Shown here: positions 7,947 through 15,540 of the stretch, piece after piece
Position numbering within the stretch: the stretch's first letter is position 1
How the letters are laid out: each line of letters opens with the position of its first letter
Source of the DNA: Candidatus Achromatium palustre
GTDB taxonomy: Bacteria; Pseudomonadota; Gammaproteobacteria; Chromatiales; Chromatiaceae
Reading direction: 5' to 3'
Assembly: GCA_001044195.1 (NCBI GenBank)
Contig: LFCU01000037.1
Span: forward strand, 1 to 37,338
DNA length: 37,338 nt
Notes under the pieces: model-generated
Seen by the model: the letters and a program-made list of their open reading frames with translations, nothing else
What the model was told of the DNA's origin: nothing
The model's database searches: none
Translations under genes and position numbers: made by a program

Positions 7947-8837
7947 ATGGATAACCAGCAAGCCTTATTTCAATCCGAACTACCGCATTTACAACTCCTC
8001 AATCGCGGCAAAGTTAGAGATCTATATATAGTAGACGACGCACATTTGCTAATCGTAACTACAGATCGCATATCTGCTTATGATGTCGTATTCTCCCAAC
8101 CTATTCCTGGTAAAGGTGCAGTATTAACAGGCTTATCCAATTTTTGGTTTCAACGTACTCAAAACTTTATCCCCAATCATCTTACCGAAATCCCGTTAAA
8201 TACAATTATCTTAGATTCAGAACAAAGGCAAATTCTTGAAAATCGAGCCATCATTGTCCAAAGACTCACCCCGCTGCCAATAGAAGCCGTAGTTAGAGGC
8301 TATTTAATAGGATCGGGCTGGAAGGACTATCAACGCACCGGCAGTGTATGCGGTCTCAAATTACCAACTGGATTACAATTAGCAGAACGCCTCACCACTC
8401 CACTTTTTACCCCTTCGACTAAGGCCGCCGTAGGTGATCACGACGAAAATGTAGATTTTGATTATACCATAGCCCTGTTAGGAAACGAAACGGCCAATCA
8501 AGTGCGTGATATGAGTTTACGCATCTATCAAGAATGTTCTGTTTATGCCCAAGAACGAGGCATTATCATTGCGGATACCAAATTTGAATTTGGTCATGAT
8601 GAAACTGGGCGTTTAGTACTTATCGACGAATTATTAACCCCAGATTCTTCCCGATTTTGGCCGATGGATAAATACCAGCCAGGCCAAAATCCGCCTAGCT
8701 TTGATAAACAATTCGTGCGTGATTATCTGGAAACTATAGGTTGGAATAAAACGCCGCCAGCCCCAATTTTACCTGAAACAGTAATTACTCAAACCGCTCA
8801 AAACTATCAGGAAGCTGCGCAACGTCTAATCAGTTAA
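7947..8837 (+). CDS. purC: Phosphoribosylaminoimidazole-succinocarboxamide synthase
   Basis: SAICAR synthetase, which joins aspartate to CAIR with ATP in de novo purine synthesis (cytoplasm). At 296 residues it is the longer form, like yeast ADE1, rather than the ~240-residue E. coli form. Family patterns seen: RGKVRDLY near the N-terminus (ATP-site loop), TDRISAYDVVF, PIEAVVRGYLIGSGWKDYQ, and FEFGHDE..GRLVLIDELLTPDSSRFWP. The ATG at 7947 fits the family start; no strong ribosome binding site is obvious. It is monocistronic here, bounded by repeats on both sides; the other purine gene in the window, purH, is 25 kb away. Confidence 0.97.
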   Translation: MDNQQALFQSELPHLQLLNRGKVRDLYIVDDAHLLIVTTDRISAYDVVFSQPIPGKGAVLTGLSNFWFQRTQNFIPNHLTEIPLNTIILDSEQRQILENRAIIVQRLTPLPIEAVVRGYLIGSGWKDYQRTGSVCGLKLPTGLQLAERLTTPLFTPSTKAAVGDHDENVDFDYTIALLGNETANQVRDMSLRIYQECSVYAQERGIIIADTKFEFGHDETGRLVLIDELLTPDSSRFWPMDKYQPGQNPPSFDKQFVRDYLETIGWNKTPPAPILPETVITQTAQNYQEAAQRLIS

Positions 8838-8924
8838 ATGTTCAAGTCACCAATACGATTCATACAACAATGGTTAGCCAAGAGGCGGAGCCTCATCATA
8901 CCCACGCGGAATTGTTAAAATATG

Positions 8925-9090
8925 CTGATTCTACCGCTTTCTGTGGGTAATAATATCCTACGTATAATTAGCTTTATAAATATTGATAGTACACACTTAT
9001 CATACTCTTCTTGGCGATAAGTTACTTTTGTTCATAATTTTATATAGCATTATCAAATAGTTATATGCCCACAGAAAGCGGTAGAATCAG
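8925..9090 (+). repeat. 166-bp miniature inverted-repeat element, family B, copy 1
   Basis: Perfect 23-bp terminal inverted repeats, CTGATTCTACCGCTTTCTGTGGG, bound a non-coding AT-rich core. A second copy of exactly the same length lies at 14656-14821 in the opposite orientation. No obvious target-site duplication is visible. A small GAGGCGGAGCCTC hairpin sits just before it (about 8882). I infer mobilisation in trans by a transposase not present in this window. Confidence 0.85.
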
Positions 9091-9154
9091 TTATCCAATA
9101 TTTAAGTATATAAGCGTTTTCTAACTTTTTAACATCGAGTCTAAGTTAATCGCA

Positions 9155-9814
9155 CTATGGGTTTAGTTTTAGCTGTTGTGGATTATTAGGCTGCTGCAAT
9201 ATTCCTAAAGCCTGTTCATAATAATCAACATCAAATCCCGATTCATTACGTTCGATACAAACAAAATGATCTTTTTGATGTGGTAACACATTACGGGTAT
9301 CATCCAAAATACAATAATTATCAATCAGATGCCCCCAAGTATCAAGCCAAGCATCTATTTCCTCACCTCTAGATCTTAATATATCCATCCTAAATGGAGT
9401 ACACCAACTTTCGTTTTTATTGGGTTCCTCGTCAAAGAACTTAATATGTATAGGGATTGGTTTGTGCTTAGAAGTCAACATCCAGTTTAACATTGCAATG
9501 GATTTAAATAGATTATTATATACCACTTTTCGACCATACAACCGCCATGAAGAAGATACCACTATTCTAGCATTGGTGGTTTGACATAGATTATTCAACA
9601 AGCCTACAGCAATAGGCGAATAAATATCATTTAACCGTCCTAAAGTGGCTAGATGCATTGTAGAGGATATTAATACCCCATTAATGTCTAAAAATATCAC
9701 AGAATTGTTCAAGATAAAATACCACACAATTTTGTTGGTTATTATTAGCACATATTTGCCATCAAAATTATCAATAGCATGGAATGAAGGCACTGGTTCA
9801 GTATAATTCATCAA
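9155..9814 (-). CDS. HAD-fold protein (Swiss Army Knife RNA-repair type domain)
   Basis: A 219-residue haloacid-dehalogenase fold protein resembling the HAD domains associated with RNA-repair proteins. Motif I is FLDINGVL (about 41-48), with Asn where phosphatases have the second Asp. Other motifs are RIVVSSSWR (motif II, Ser-Ser-Ser), RGEEIDAWL, NYCILDD (acidic motif) and ESGFDVDYYEQAL near the end. The first ~33 residues are unusual: the ATG at 9814 lies within the inverted end of a family A miniature element, and the family normally begins just before motif I. A TTG at 9712 is a possible original start. The function is likely phosphatase-like, but the substrate is unknown. Confidence 0.75.
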   Translation of the reverse strand: MMNYTEPVPSFHAIDNFDGKYVLIITNKIVWYFILNNSVIFLDINGVLISSTMHLATLGRLNDIYSPIAVGLLNNLCQTTNARIVVSSSWRLYGRKVVYNNLFKSIAMLNWMLTSKHKPIPIHIKFFDEEPNKNESWCTPFRMDILRSRGEEIDAWLDTWGHLIDNYCILDDTRNVLPHQKDHFVCIERNESGFDVDYYEQALGILQQPNNPQQLKLNP

Positions 9815-10029
9815 CTAACATTATGTTATTTAAAAACAATTTTTACTATGCTATCCTCTAAAATCGTCTCAAAATTTTATCCTAGAGATAGTGTGATAGT
9901 GCGATATTGTGATAGTGTCAATTTAAAAAATTTGCTTGTAAAGTTTCTATTGCGAGACCTTACAACTATTATAAAAATAATGTAATATAATTATGATGTT
10001 ATGTTCAAACATCCGACTGAACCAATCCC
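9789..10029 (+). repeat. Miniature inverted-repeat element, family A, complete copy
   Basis: The left end GGCACTGGTTCAGT (9789-9802) is the inverted repeat of the right end ACTGAACCAATCCC (10016-10029). The 241-bp element has the same core as 1-190. The minus-strand HAD gene starts inside its left end. It lies directly upstream of the three-gene Cys-pair cluster. Confidence 0.75.
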
Positions 10030-10160
10030 TGTTATTATGAGATATATTTATATATTTTTGTCCAAAGTCCAAAAATATATGCTAATATACAAAAAATTGG
10101 TAACTGTTTTAGCCTCCAAATAATACCCAAACATACCTAAAATAGAATTTTATACAAAAA

Positions 10161-11282
10161 ATGTTAAGCCACTATCAGAACACAGTACCATCTAACAAAA
10201 ATAAAAAATTTAGCAATAAAATGAAAATTCCAAATATATTATACATTTTTCTATTATCTATACTTATAGGTAGGATAAATCTTGCTCAAAGCAATGAAAT
10301 ACCTAATTTAGATACTCAAATATCCCAAATTCGGCCTATGAATAGTGCAGAGCAACAATCAGTTGGTTGTATGGTAGGAGCAGCTTCTGCAATGGCTTTA
10401 GCTTATACAATAGGCCCTTCTGAAGTAATTATGCTAATGTCTGGTGGTGCAATTATCCCCTCTTCTGCATCTGTATTATTTACCAGTTTAGTGGCTACAA
10501 TGGCAAGTCTGGGCTGTATAGGTGGGGCTATTGTCACCCCTTTAGCAGTCTGGAGTTGGGATGAAATCTTTGCATCCCCCCCCATAATAACTCCTAAACC
10601 TTCTAAGACTTCTATAGATTCTAAAGATTCTAAAAGAGAACCAATGCCCTCTAATAAAAGCTATGTCTTTGAACAGGGAATAGGTTGTATTGCAGCAGGT
10701 GGTGCTGCTGCTATTTTGGCAAGTTTGATTGGTGCTAATGAAACTTTGATGGTGACTGCTGGTGGGATGCTGATTCCTTCAGCATCTTCTACTTTATGGC
10801 TTGGTATTATGTCTACTTTGGTTGCTGGTACTTGTTCTATGGGAGCTGTTGCAACTCCAGGAATAATTTGGGCTTATGAACAAAGCAATAAATTACAAGG
10901 TTCGGACTTGATTTCGGATGCTAAATCCTCTGAATTACCTACCACACGTTTAGAATCTGCCAATATTTCTAAACCTGCTATTATAACCAATAATTTATTG
11001 ACACGACCAAGTCCAGAAATTATCAAGACACCTCAAATTGAAATACCTAAAAATATAGATACTAAAACAACTACAGAAAATGTTACACAACAACCTTTAG
11101 AAAAAACTATAGAACAATCTAAAAAACAGGCTAAGATTAAAACTCCTAAACCTATTAATTTAACAAAGACAATGCCAAATGTTAATATAATACCAGCAAC
11201 ACTAGATACTATCAAAAATTCAAAAAATTCTCCTGCACCATTAGCACCACCATCTATTTCACTGATTGGGATAGTACGCTAA
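10161..11282 (+). CDS. Exported membrane protein with two Cys-x48-Cys domains (gene 1 of 3)
   Basis: I do not recognise the family. The protein has 373 residues if it starts at 10161; an ATG at 10221 gives a better signal peptide (MKIPNILYIFLLSILIG) and may be the true start. Two copies of an ~80-residue Gly/Ala-rich hydrophobic domain follow, the first from RPMNSAEQQSVGC and the second from FEQGIGC. In each, the two Cys are 49 positions apart, with Glu at the 19th, Met at the 22nd and Gly at the 26th position, and Pro and Trp 8 and 12 positions after the second Cys. Each domain could form a two-helix membrane hairpin. A Thr/Lys/Pro/Ile-rich tail (about 255-373) is probably disordered. Genes 2 and 3 follow closely. 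Confidence 0.75.
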   Translation: MLSHYQNTVPSNKNKKFSNKMKIPNILYIFLLSILIGRINLAQSNEIPNLDTQISQIRPMNSAEQQSVGCMVGAASAMALAYTIGPSEVIMLMSGGAIIPSSASVLFTSLVATMASLGCIGGAIVTPLAVWSWDEIFASPPIITPKPSKTSIDSKDSKREPMPSNKSYVFEQGIGCIAAGGAAAILASLIGANETLMVTAGGMLIPSASSTLWLGIMSTLVAGTCSMGAVATPGIIWAYEQSNKLQGSDLISDAKSSELPTTRLESANISKPAIITNNLLTRPSPEIIKTPQIEIPKNIDTKTTTENVTQQPLEKTIEQSKKQAKIKTPKPINLTKTMPNVNIIPATLDTIKNSKNSPAPLAPPSISLIGIVR

Positions 11283-11301
11283 ATACGAGTAACAAAGTAC
11301 A

Positions 11302-12009
11302 ATGAAAAACATGAGGCAGTGGTTGCTGCTAATACTTATGCTATGGAGCCAAATAGGATATACAGCAGACTATGCCAAACCCCAAATAGCCCCTATGTCT
11401 GGCCCTGCTATTCAAGGCGTTGCCTGTTTAGGATTTGCTACTGTTGTTATCATAGCTACCTATATTACAGGGCCTATGGAAGCACTCATGTTAGTATCAG
11501 GTGCGCAACATGTAGCGACGGGGCCTATAACCCTATTTATTCCAATTATGAGTATTCTTGGTGGTGGATCTTGTGCTTTAGCTGCCACAGCTATGCCTAG
11601 TATTAGTTGGATGCTGGATCAATCTGAGAATATTATATTCAATTATGTATCTGCTGATATAGGATCAGATGGTACTCTACTTGCTTCAATTCGGCCAATG
11701 TCGGAGTCTGAGATTCAGAGTACAGGATGTATTGTTGGGGCTGTTGCAGGGTTTACTGCTTCTATGCTTTCATCCCCTATGGAAGTGGCTATGTTAGCAT
11801 CAGGCGCAACGACTATAGTATCGAATACGCCTTTACTCGGTTTGGGATTATTAGCTACTACTATAGCTTCTGGTTGTACTATTGGCAGTCTTACAGCTGT
11901 GCCAATAGTGGCCTTTCTTAGTAATTATGGTACTATGGGGGATAGTTTTTTTGCTGCTATTGCGCAACAGTTTTTTGGGAATAATGTAGAATATGTCCAA
12001 ACTCCATAG
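11302..12009 (+). CDS. Exported membrane protein with two Cys-x48-Cys domains (gene 2 of 3)
   Basis: A 235-residue protein with a clear signal peptide (MKNMRQWLLLILMLWSQIG, cleavage near YTA-D) and two copies of the same domain as its neighbours, beginning near MSGPAIQGVAC and RPMSESEIQSTGC. Both keep C-x48-C, Glu19, Met22 and Gly26; the first also keeps Pro+8 and Trp+12 after the second Cys, while the second copy has drifted there. There is no C-terminal tail. It starts 19 bases after gene 1 and overlaps gene 3 by 17 bases, so the three are almost certainly one operon. Function unknown; a membrane oligomer, pore or envelope structural role would fit the composition. Confidence 0.75.
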   Translation: MKNMRQWLLLILMLWSQIGYTADYAKPQIAPMSGPAIQGVACLGFATVVIIATYITGPMEALMLVSGAQHVATGPITLFIPIMSILGGGSCALAATAMPSISWMLDQSENIIFNYVSADIGSDGTLLASIRPMSESEIQSTGCIVGAVAGFTASMLSSPMEVAMLASGATTIVSNTPLLGLGLLATTIASGCTIGSLTAVPIVAFLSNYGTMGDSFFAAIAQQFFGNNVEYVQTP

Positions 12010-12493
12010 GGCTTTTTTAGATAATAAATATATTTTAGAATATGCATCGAAAAATAACTTACAAAATATTAATATTGTCAATAGGCTGCTATTAATAGCA
12101 GCCTTAACAATACTAAATTTATTAACCACATCCGCACTAGCAAATTCACAAACAGGGAAAACAAATAATCCTTTTGTCATACAGCAAGAACCTATAACCA
12201 CTGGAACCATTATAAACCCTAACCATCCTATGGGAGACGCAGAACAACAAGCTCTTGGCTGCGTAATCGCAGCAACAACAACAATGGCTACTGCTGCCGC
12301 TGTTGGGCCATCTGAAATAATTATGCTATGGGGCGGTGGGATGCTGTTTCCATCTCGACCAGCTACAGTATGGCTAAGTCTATTTGCCCAAATTGGAGTT
12401 TCTAGCTGCATTATTGGAGCAATTATTACTCCAGCTATAATATGGACCATAGAACAAGCTGATAATATTGTAGCAGTTACTGTTGGGCCATAG
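11993..12493 (+). CDS. Membrane protein with one Cys-x48-Cys domain (gene 3 of 3)
   Basis: A 166-residue protein. The ATG at 11993 overlaps the end of gene 2, giving a charged N-terminal stretch before a hydrophobic signal or anchor helix (about 30-50, ending SALA). A single domain follows, from HPMGDAEQQALGC, with the fixed C-x48-C spacing, the GPSEIIML motif and the TPAIIWTIEQ ending; it is closest to the first domain of gene 1. A reverse-strand reading frame across this gene (11851-12540) is a shadow. The stop at 12491-12493 is followed within three bases by the end of a family A miniature element. Confidence 0.72.
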   Translation: MSKLHRAFLDNKYILEYASKNNLQNINIVNRLLLIAALTILNLLTTSALANSQTGKTNNPFVIQQEPITTGTIINPNHPMGDAEQQALGCVIAATTTMATAAAVGPSEIIMLWGGGMLFPSRPATVWLSLFAQIGVSSCIIGAIITPAIIWTIEQADNIVAVTVGP

Positions 12494-12495
12494 AC

Positions 12496-12557
12496 ATTAT
12501 AAAAATAATGCAATATAATTATAATGTTACGTGCAAACATCAGACTGAACCAGTGCC
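12496..12557 (+). repeat. Right end of a family A miniature element
   Basis: The 62 bases match the right end of the element at 9789-10029, ending ACTGAACCAGTGCC. The left part is absent. The minus-strand EAL-CBS-GGDEF gene ends inside it: the last codons and stop read through the complement of the terminal repeat. Confidence 0.7.
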
Positions 12558-14399
12558 GTATTTAGTAAGTAAACGCCGTTCGATAAACACATTGCTACCT
12601 GAGATCTTTTTAGCTCGTTTTTTAGTATCTACTACAGCAGATGAGATCTCATGATGGCTGTTGAACATGCCTGGTGTTACAGTTAAACAGCCGATAGATA
12701 AAGCAGGAATAGAGTGAAAAACTTTATTGCCTTTACGATCTTCTCCATAATAACCTCCATCTAAGATATGCTGTTGATCTAAAAAATCTTGCATTCCAGC
12801 ATCAAACTTTTCTATACCCTGTTGTAAGAGTTGTTGCCAATCGGTGCTTTGCAAAAGCAACATAAAATCATCACCACCGATATGGCCAGCAAAATCATAT
12901 TCACCACTAGCAACATCTATTAATATTTCGCCTAAAAATTGAATCAAATCATCACCACGACTATATCCATAAACATCATTGTAGGGTTTAAAGTGGTCAA
13001 GATCACAATAGCAGGCGGTAAAGTCTAACTTCCTAAGTAATAGTCGCTCAATAGTTTCGTTGATTGGAACATTGCCTGGCAAACCAGTTAATGGATTGGC
13101 ATAGCGGGCCGCACGCAATTGCATCTCAGTTACCATTGCCATGACCATTTGGCTGCTACCTACACCAATGTAGCGATCATGTTCAGTAATAATAAAGCCA
13201 TCCAACATATTAACAGATGCAGCTTGACTTAAAATGCGACCAATATCTTGAATGGGTGTGATATGATCAACGATAATAGGTGTTTTATTCATAAACAATT
13301 TGCATGATCTTTTACCAAATAATTCGCGCCGAAATGGACGGGCAAAACGATCAATAAGGGTATAACGATTAATCAGGCCAATTGGTTTTGAATCTGGATC
13401 AACAACTGGCAATACTAATAATTTAGGTTCGTGTTCAAATCGATCAAATACCTCATCATTATTATATTCCACGTATATAGGTTCTACAGGATTAAGCAGC
13501 GTACTGGCAGTTACTGTCACTGTCTCAGACACAAATATAGGTGCTGCAACAGGAGTTATCTTTCTGTACAATATACTAGATACAGATTCTTTTAGTATTA
13601 ATTGAGGTACAGATTGTGGTTCGGCAATAATATCCCCTTGCCCGTATGCAATATTAAGATCACGCAATACGGTAAGTTCTGCTTCAGTTTCTATCCCTTC
13701 AGCAATAATAGCAACATGACTTGAAGCGGCCATTTCACAGATGGCTCGCACCATATTAAATTTTACTTTATCTTCAGCAATTCCTGTTATAAAATATTGG
13801 TTTATCTTGACAAAATCAGGCTTTATCTCGGACCACAGACGTAAATTAGATGCACCTTCTCCAAAGTCATCTATGGCAATACGATAGCCTAATTGCTGAT
13901 AATTATGGAGTAACGTTTGTAGTGTAGTAAAATCATCAATCGTTTGCGTACCTGTTATTTCCAACACTATCTGTTTAGGTAGGATATTAAAGTGCGTTGC
14001 TAAATGAGTTGTATTGCCATCCAAAAAATCAAAATCGTCTAAGCAATTAATGCTAACGTTTAAAAATAGGCATCCATTCTGGTTAAATTTGGCAAATTCA
14101 GTAAAGATAAGATTGCGACATAGACCTTCAAATTGTGGTTGCAAGCCCATTTGTTTAGCAACCAGAAATAATGCTTGTGGTTTATGCAGGATAGAAACTT
14201 CAGGACCACGAATAAATCCCTCAACTCCAATATATTTTAGCGAACGAAAGTCTAAAATAGGTTGAAAAAATGGATACAATCGCTTATTGCGATAGATGTC
14301 TAGAAAGGATTGTTGATCTTCTTGACGCTTCCTAGACTTAACAGCGTTTGTAGAAGCAAGAGTATGTTCTTGCTGTTTATAAGTGTCGTTATCAGTCAT
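12540..14399 (-). CDS. EAL-CBS-GGDEF cyclic-di-GMP protein
   Basis: A 619-residue cytoplasmic protein with no membrane helix. An EAL phosphodiesterase-type domain (about 35-275) comes first: VEGFIRGP at the EAL position, LEITG, IDDFGEGASNL, VKINQYF and AEGIETEAEL. Relative to the usual LEITE and KID motifs it has Gly and Asn, so hydrolysis may be weak or lost. A CBS pair (about 305-430) follows as a possible nucleotide sensor. The GGDEF cyclase domain (about 440-610) has DLDHFKPYNDVYG and GGDDF (about 505-509), an acceptable variant of the active motif. The last five codons and the stop come from a miniature element end. It is the most downstream member of a minus-strand signalling block. Confidence 0.9.
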   Translation of the reverse strand: MTDNDTYKQQEHTLASTNAVKSRKRQEDQQSFLDIYRNKRLYPFFQPILDFRSLKYIGVEGFIRGPEVSILHKPQALFLVAKQMGLQPQFEGLCRNLIFTEFAKFNQNGCLFLNVSINCLDDFDFLDGNTTHLATHFNILPKQIVLEITGTQTIDDFTTLQTLLHNYQQLGYRIAIDDFGEGASNLRLWSEIKPDFVKINQYFITGIAEDKVKFNMVRAICEMAASSHVAIIAEGIETEAELTVLRDLNIAYGQGDIIAEPQSVPQLILKESVSSILYRKITPVAAPIFVSETVTVTASTLLNPVEPIYVEYNNDEVFDRFEHEPKLLVLPVVDPDSKPIGLINRYTLIDRFARPFRRELFGKRSCKLFMNKTPIIVDHITPIQDIGRILSQAASVNMLDGFIITEHDRYIGVGSSQMVMAMVTEMQLRAARYANPLTGLPGNVPINETIERLLLRKLDFTACYCDLDHFKPYNDVYGYSRGDDLIQFLGEILIDVASGEYDFAGHIGGDDFMLLLQSTDWQQLLQQGIEKFDAGMQDFLDQQHILDGGYYGEDRKGNKVFHSIPALSIGCLTVTPGMFNSHHEISSAVVDTKKRAKKISGSNVFIERRLLTKYGTGSV

Positions 14400-14472
14400 T
14401 AGGTTGCTATTCCTAATTGGATAATTTTATAGGTTGGTTTGCAATCAGTTTAACCCAACTGATTAAATTACT

Positions 14473-14656
14473 ATATTAGACATTATATCTGTTATCATAA
14501 CTAACTGAATTTAATATAGAAAATAGAAATTATATCGCACTTTAGTAGGGTGCGCACTGCGCACCCTAAAATCTACTACTACATAGAGCCGTAGTTACGT
14601 TCCATCCACAAATTGATTTGCAATTATTTGTATCTTGGATTCTAGATTTAAAAGCC
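14473..14656 (+). repeat. ~185-bp direct repeat, copy X
   Basis: It matches 15354-15540 with scattered mismatches. It contains an AGACATTAT-type sequence, the AGGGTGCGCA hairpin at 14547-14567 and a copy of the last 20 codons of the HD-GYP gene. It ends exactly where the family B element begins. Together the two repeats bracket the DUF29 gene. Confidence 0.85.
14595..14656 (-). pseudogene. Duplicated 3' end of the HD-GYP response regulator
   Basis: Read on the minus strand, this gives LLNLESKIQIIANQFVDGT and a stop. It is the same as the end of the intact gene at 15476 except Asn for Asp and a small indel upstream. It is cut off by the terminal repeat of the family B element at 14656. It cannot be functional. 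Confidence 0.85.
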
Positions 14657-14821
14657 TGATTTTATCACTTTCTGTGGGCATATAACTATTTGATAATGCC
14701 ATATAAAATTAGGAACAAAATTAATTTATGGCCAAGAAGAGTATGATAAGTGTGTACTATCAATACTTATAAAGCTAATTATTCGTAGGATATTATTACC
14801 CACAAAAAGCGGTAAAATCAG
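14656..14821 (-). repeat. 166-bp miniature inverted-repeat element, family B, copy 2
   Basis: Same length as the copy at 8925-9090, but the internal sequence is in the opposite orientation. The terminal repeats are less perfect (CTGATTTTATCACTTTCTG / CAAAAAGCGGTAAAATCAG), so it looks older. It ends 53 bases before the DUF29 start and may carry that gene's promoter region. Confidence 0.85.
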
Positions 14822-14874
14822 AAAATTCACCATATTAAGCATACATACAAAATCATTTTCTAGGAAAAATCTCT

Positions 14875-15324
14875 ATGCCTATGTTACAACCACATGCTGC
14901 TTTATATGAACAGGATTTTTATGCCTGGATTAATTCGCAAATTAATTTGCTACGTGAAGGTAGGGTACAAGAATTAGATAGAGAATTGCTAATTGAGGAG
15001 CTAGAAGATATGGGCCGCTACCACCGTAATGAGCTTGTAAGTCGACTCATTGTCCTCATAGCACATTTACTTAAGTGGCAATATCAGCCTGAGCATCGTT
15101 CATCAAGTTGGCGTGGTTCTATTATTGAGCAAAGGGTGCAGATAGAGCGTAATATCGGCTTCAGTCCAAGTCTTAAACCTTTTATAAACGAAGCTATCGA
15201 TAATGCCTATCCATCTGCTATCCGTATTGCTTGTAAGGAAACTGGAATTAAAAAAAGTATATTTCCTAAACAGTGTCCTTACCAAAAACAGGATCTTTTA
15301 AATGATGACTATTGGCCAGACTGA
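14875..15324 (+). CDS. DUF29 family protein
   Basis: A 149-residue protein of the DUF29 family, common in cyanobacteria and large sulfur bacteria and of unknown function. The family pattern is clear: LYEQDFYAWINSQINLLREGR, then LDRELLIEELEDMGR, a helical HLLKWQYQPEHRSSSWRGSI region with the typical Trp-rich core, and a short C-terminal part ending DDYWPD. It is all-helical and soluble by appearance. AGGA lies about 11 bases before the ATG. It is the only plus-strand gene inside a 7-kb minus-strand block and sits between two direct repeats, one of which carries a fragment of the neighbouring gene, so it was probably brought in or duplicated with the repeat. Confidence 0.88.
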   Translation: MPMLQPHAALYEQDFYAWINSQINLLREGRVQELDRELLIEELEDMGRYHRNELVSRLIVLIAHLLKWQYQPEHRSSSWRGSIIEQRVQIERNIGFSPSLKPFINEAIDNAYPSAIRIACKETGIKKSIFPKQCPYQKQDLLNDDYWPD

Positions 15325-15353
15325 CTTTTGGCATACAAACACGATAAAACGGG

Positions 15354-15540
15354 ATATTAGACATTATACCGATTATCATAAATAATTGAATTTAATGGAT
15401 AAAATAGAAATTATATCGCACTTTAGTAGGGTGCGCACCGCGCACCCTATAATCTACTACTACATAGAGCCTTAGTTACGTTCCATCCACAAATTGATCT
15501 GCAATTATTTGTATCTTAGATTCTAGATTTAAAAAAGCCT
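15354..15540 (+). repeat. ~185-bp direct repeat, copy Y
   Basis: This is the parent-like copy of 14473-14656: it includes the true 3' end of the HD-GYP gene and its downstream AGGGTGCG hairpin (15428-15448). That hairpin could also act as the 3' end structure of the kinase/HD-GYP transcript. Confidence 0.85.

Noticed and set aside
11319-11600. A Tyr/Ser-rich alternative frame within gene 2 of the cluster
   Set aside because: Biased composition typical of an out-of-frame reading of a Gly/Ala-rich gene.
11851-12540. A 229-residue reverse-strand frame across the third Cys-pair gene
   Set aside because: It is antisense to a gene whose domain matches four other copies, and its own translation shows no recognisable domain; it is a shadow.
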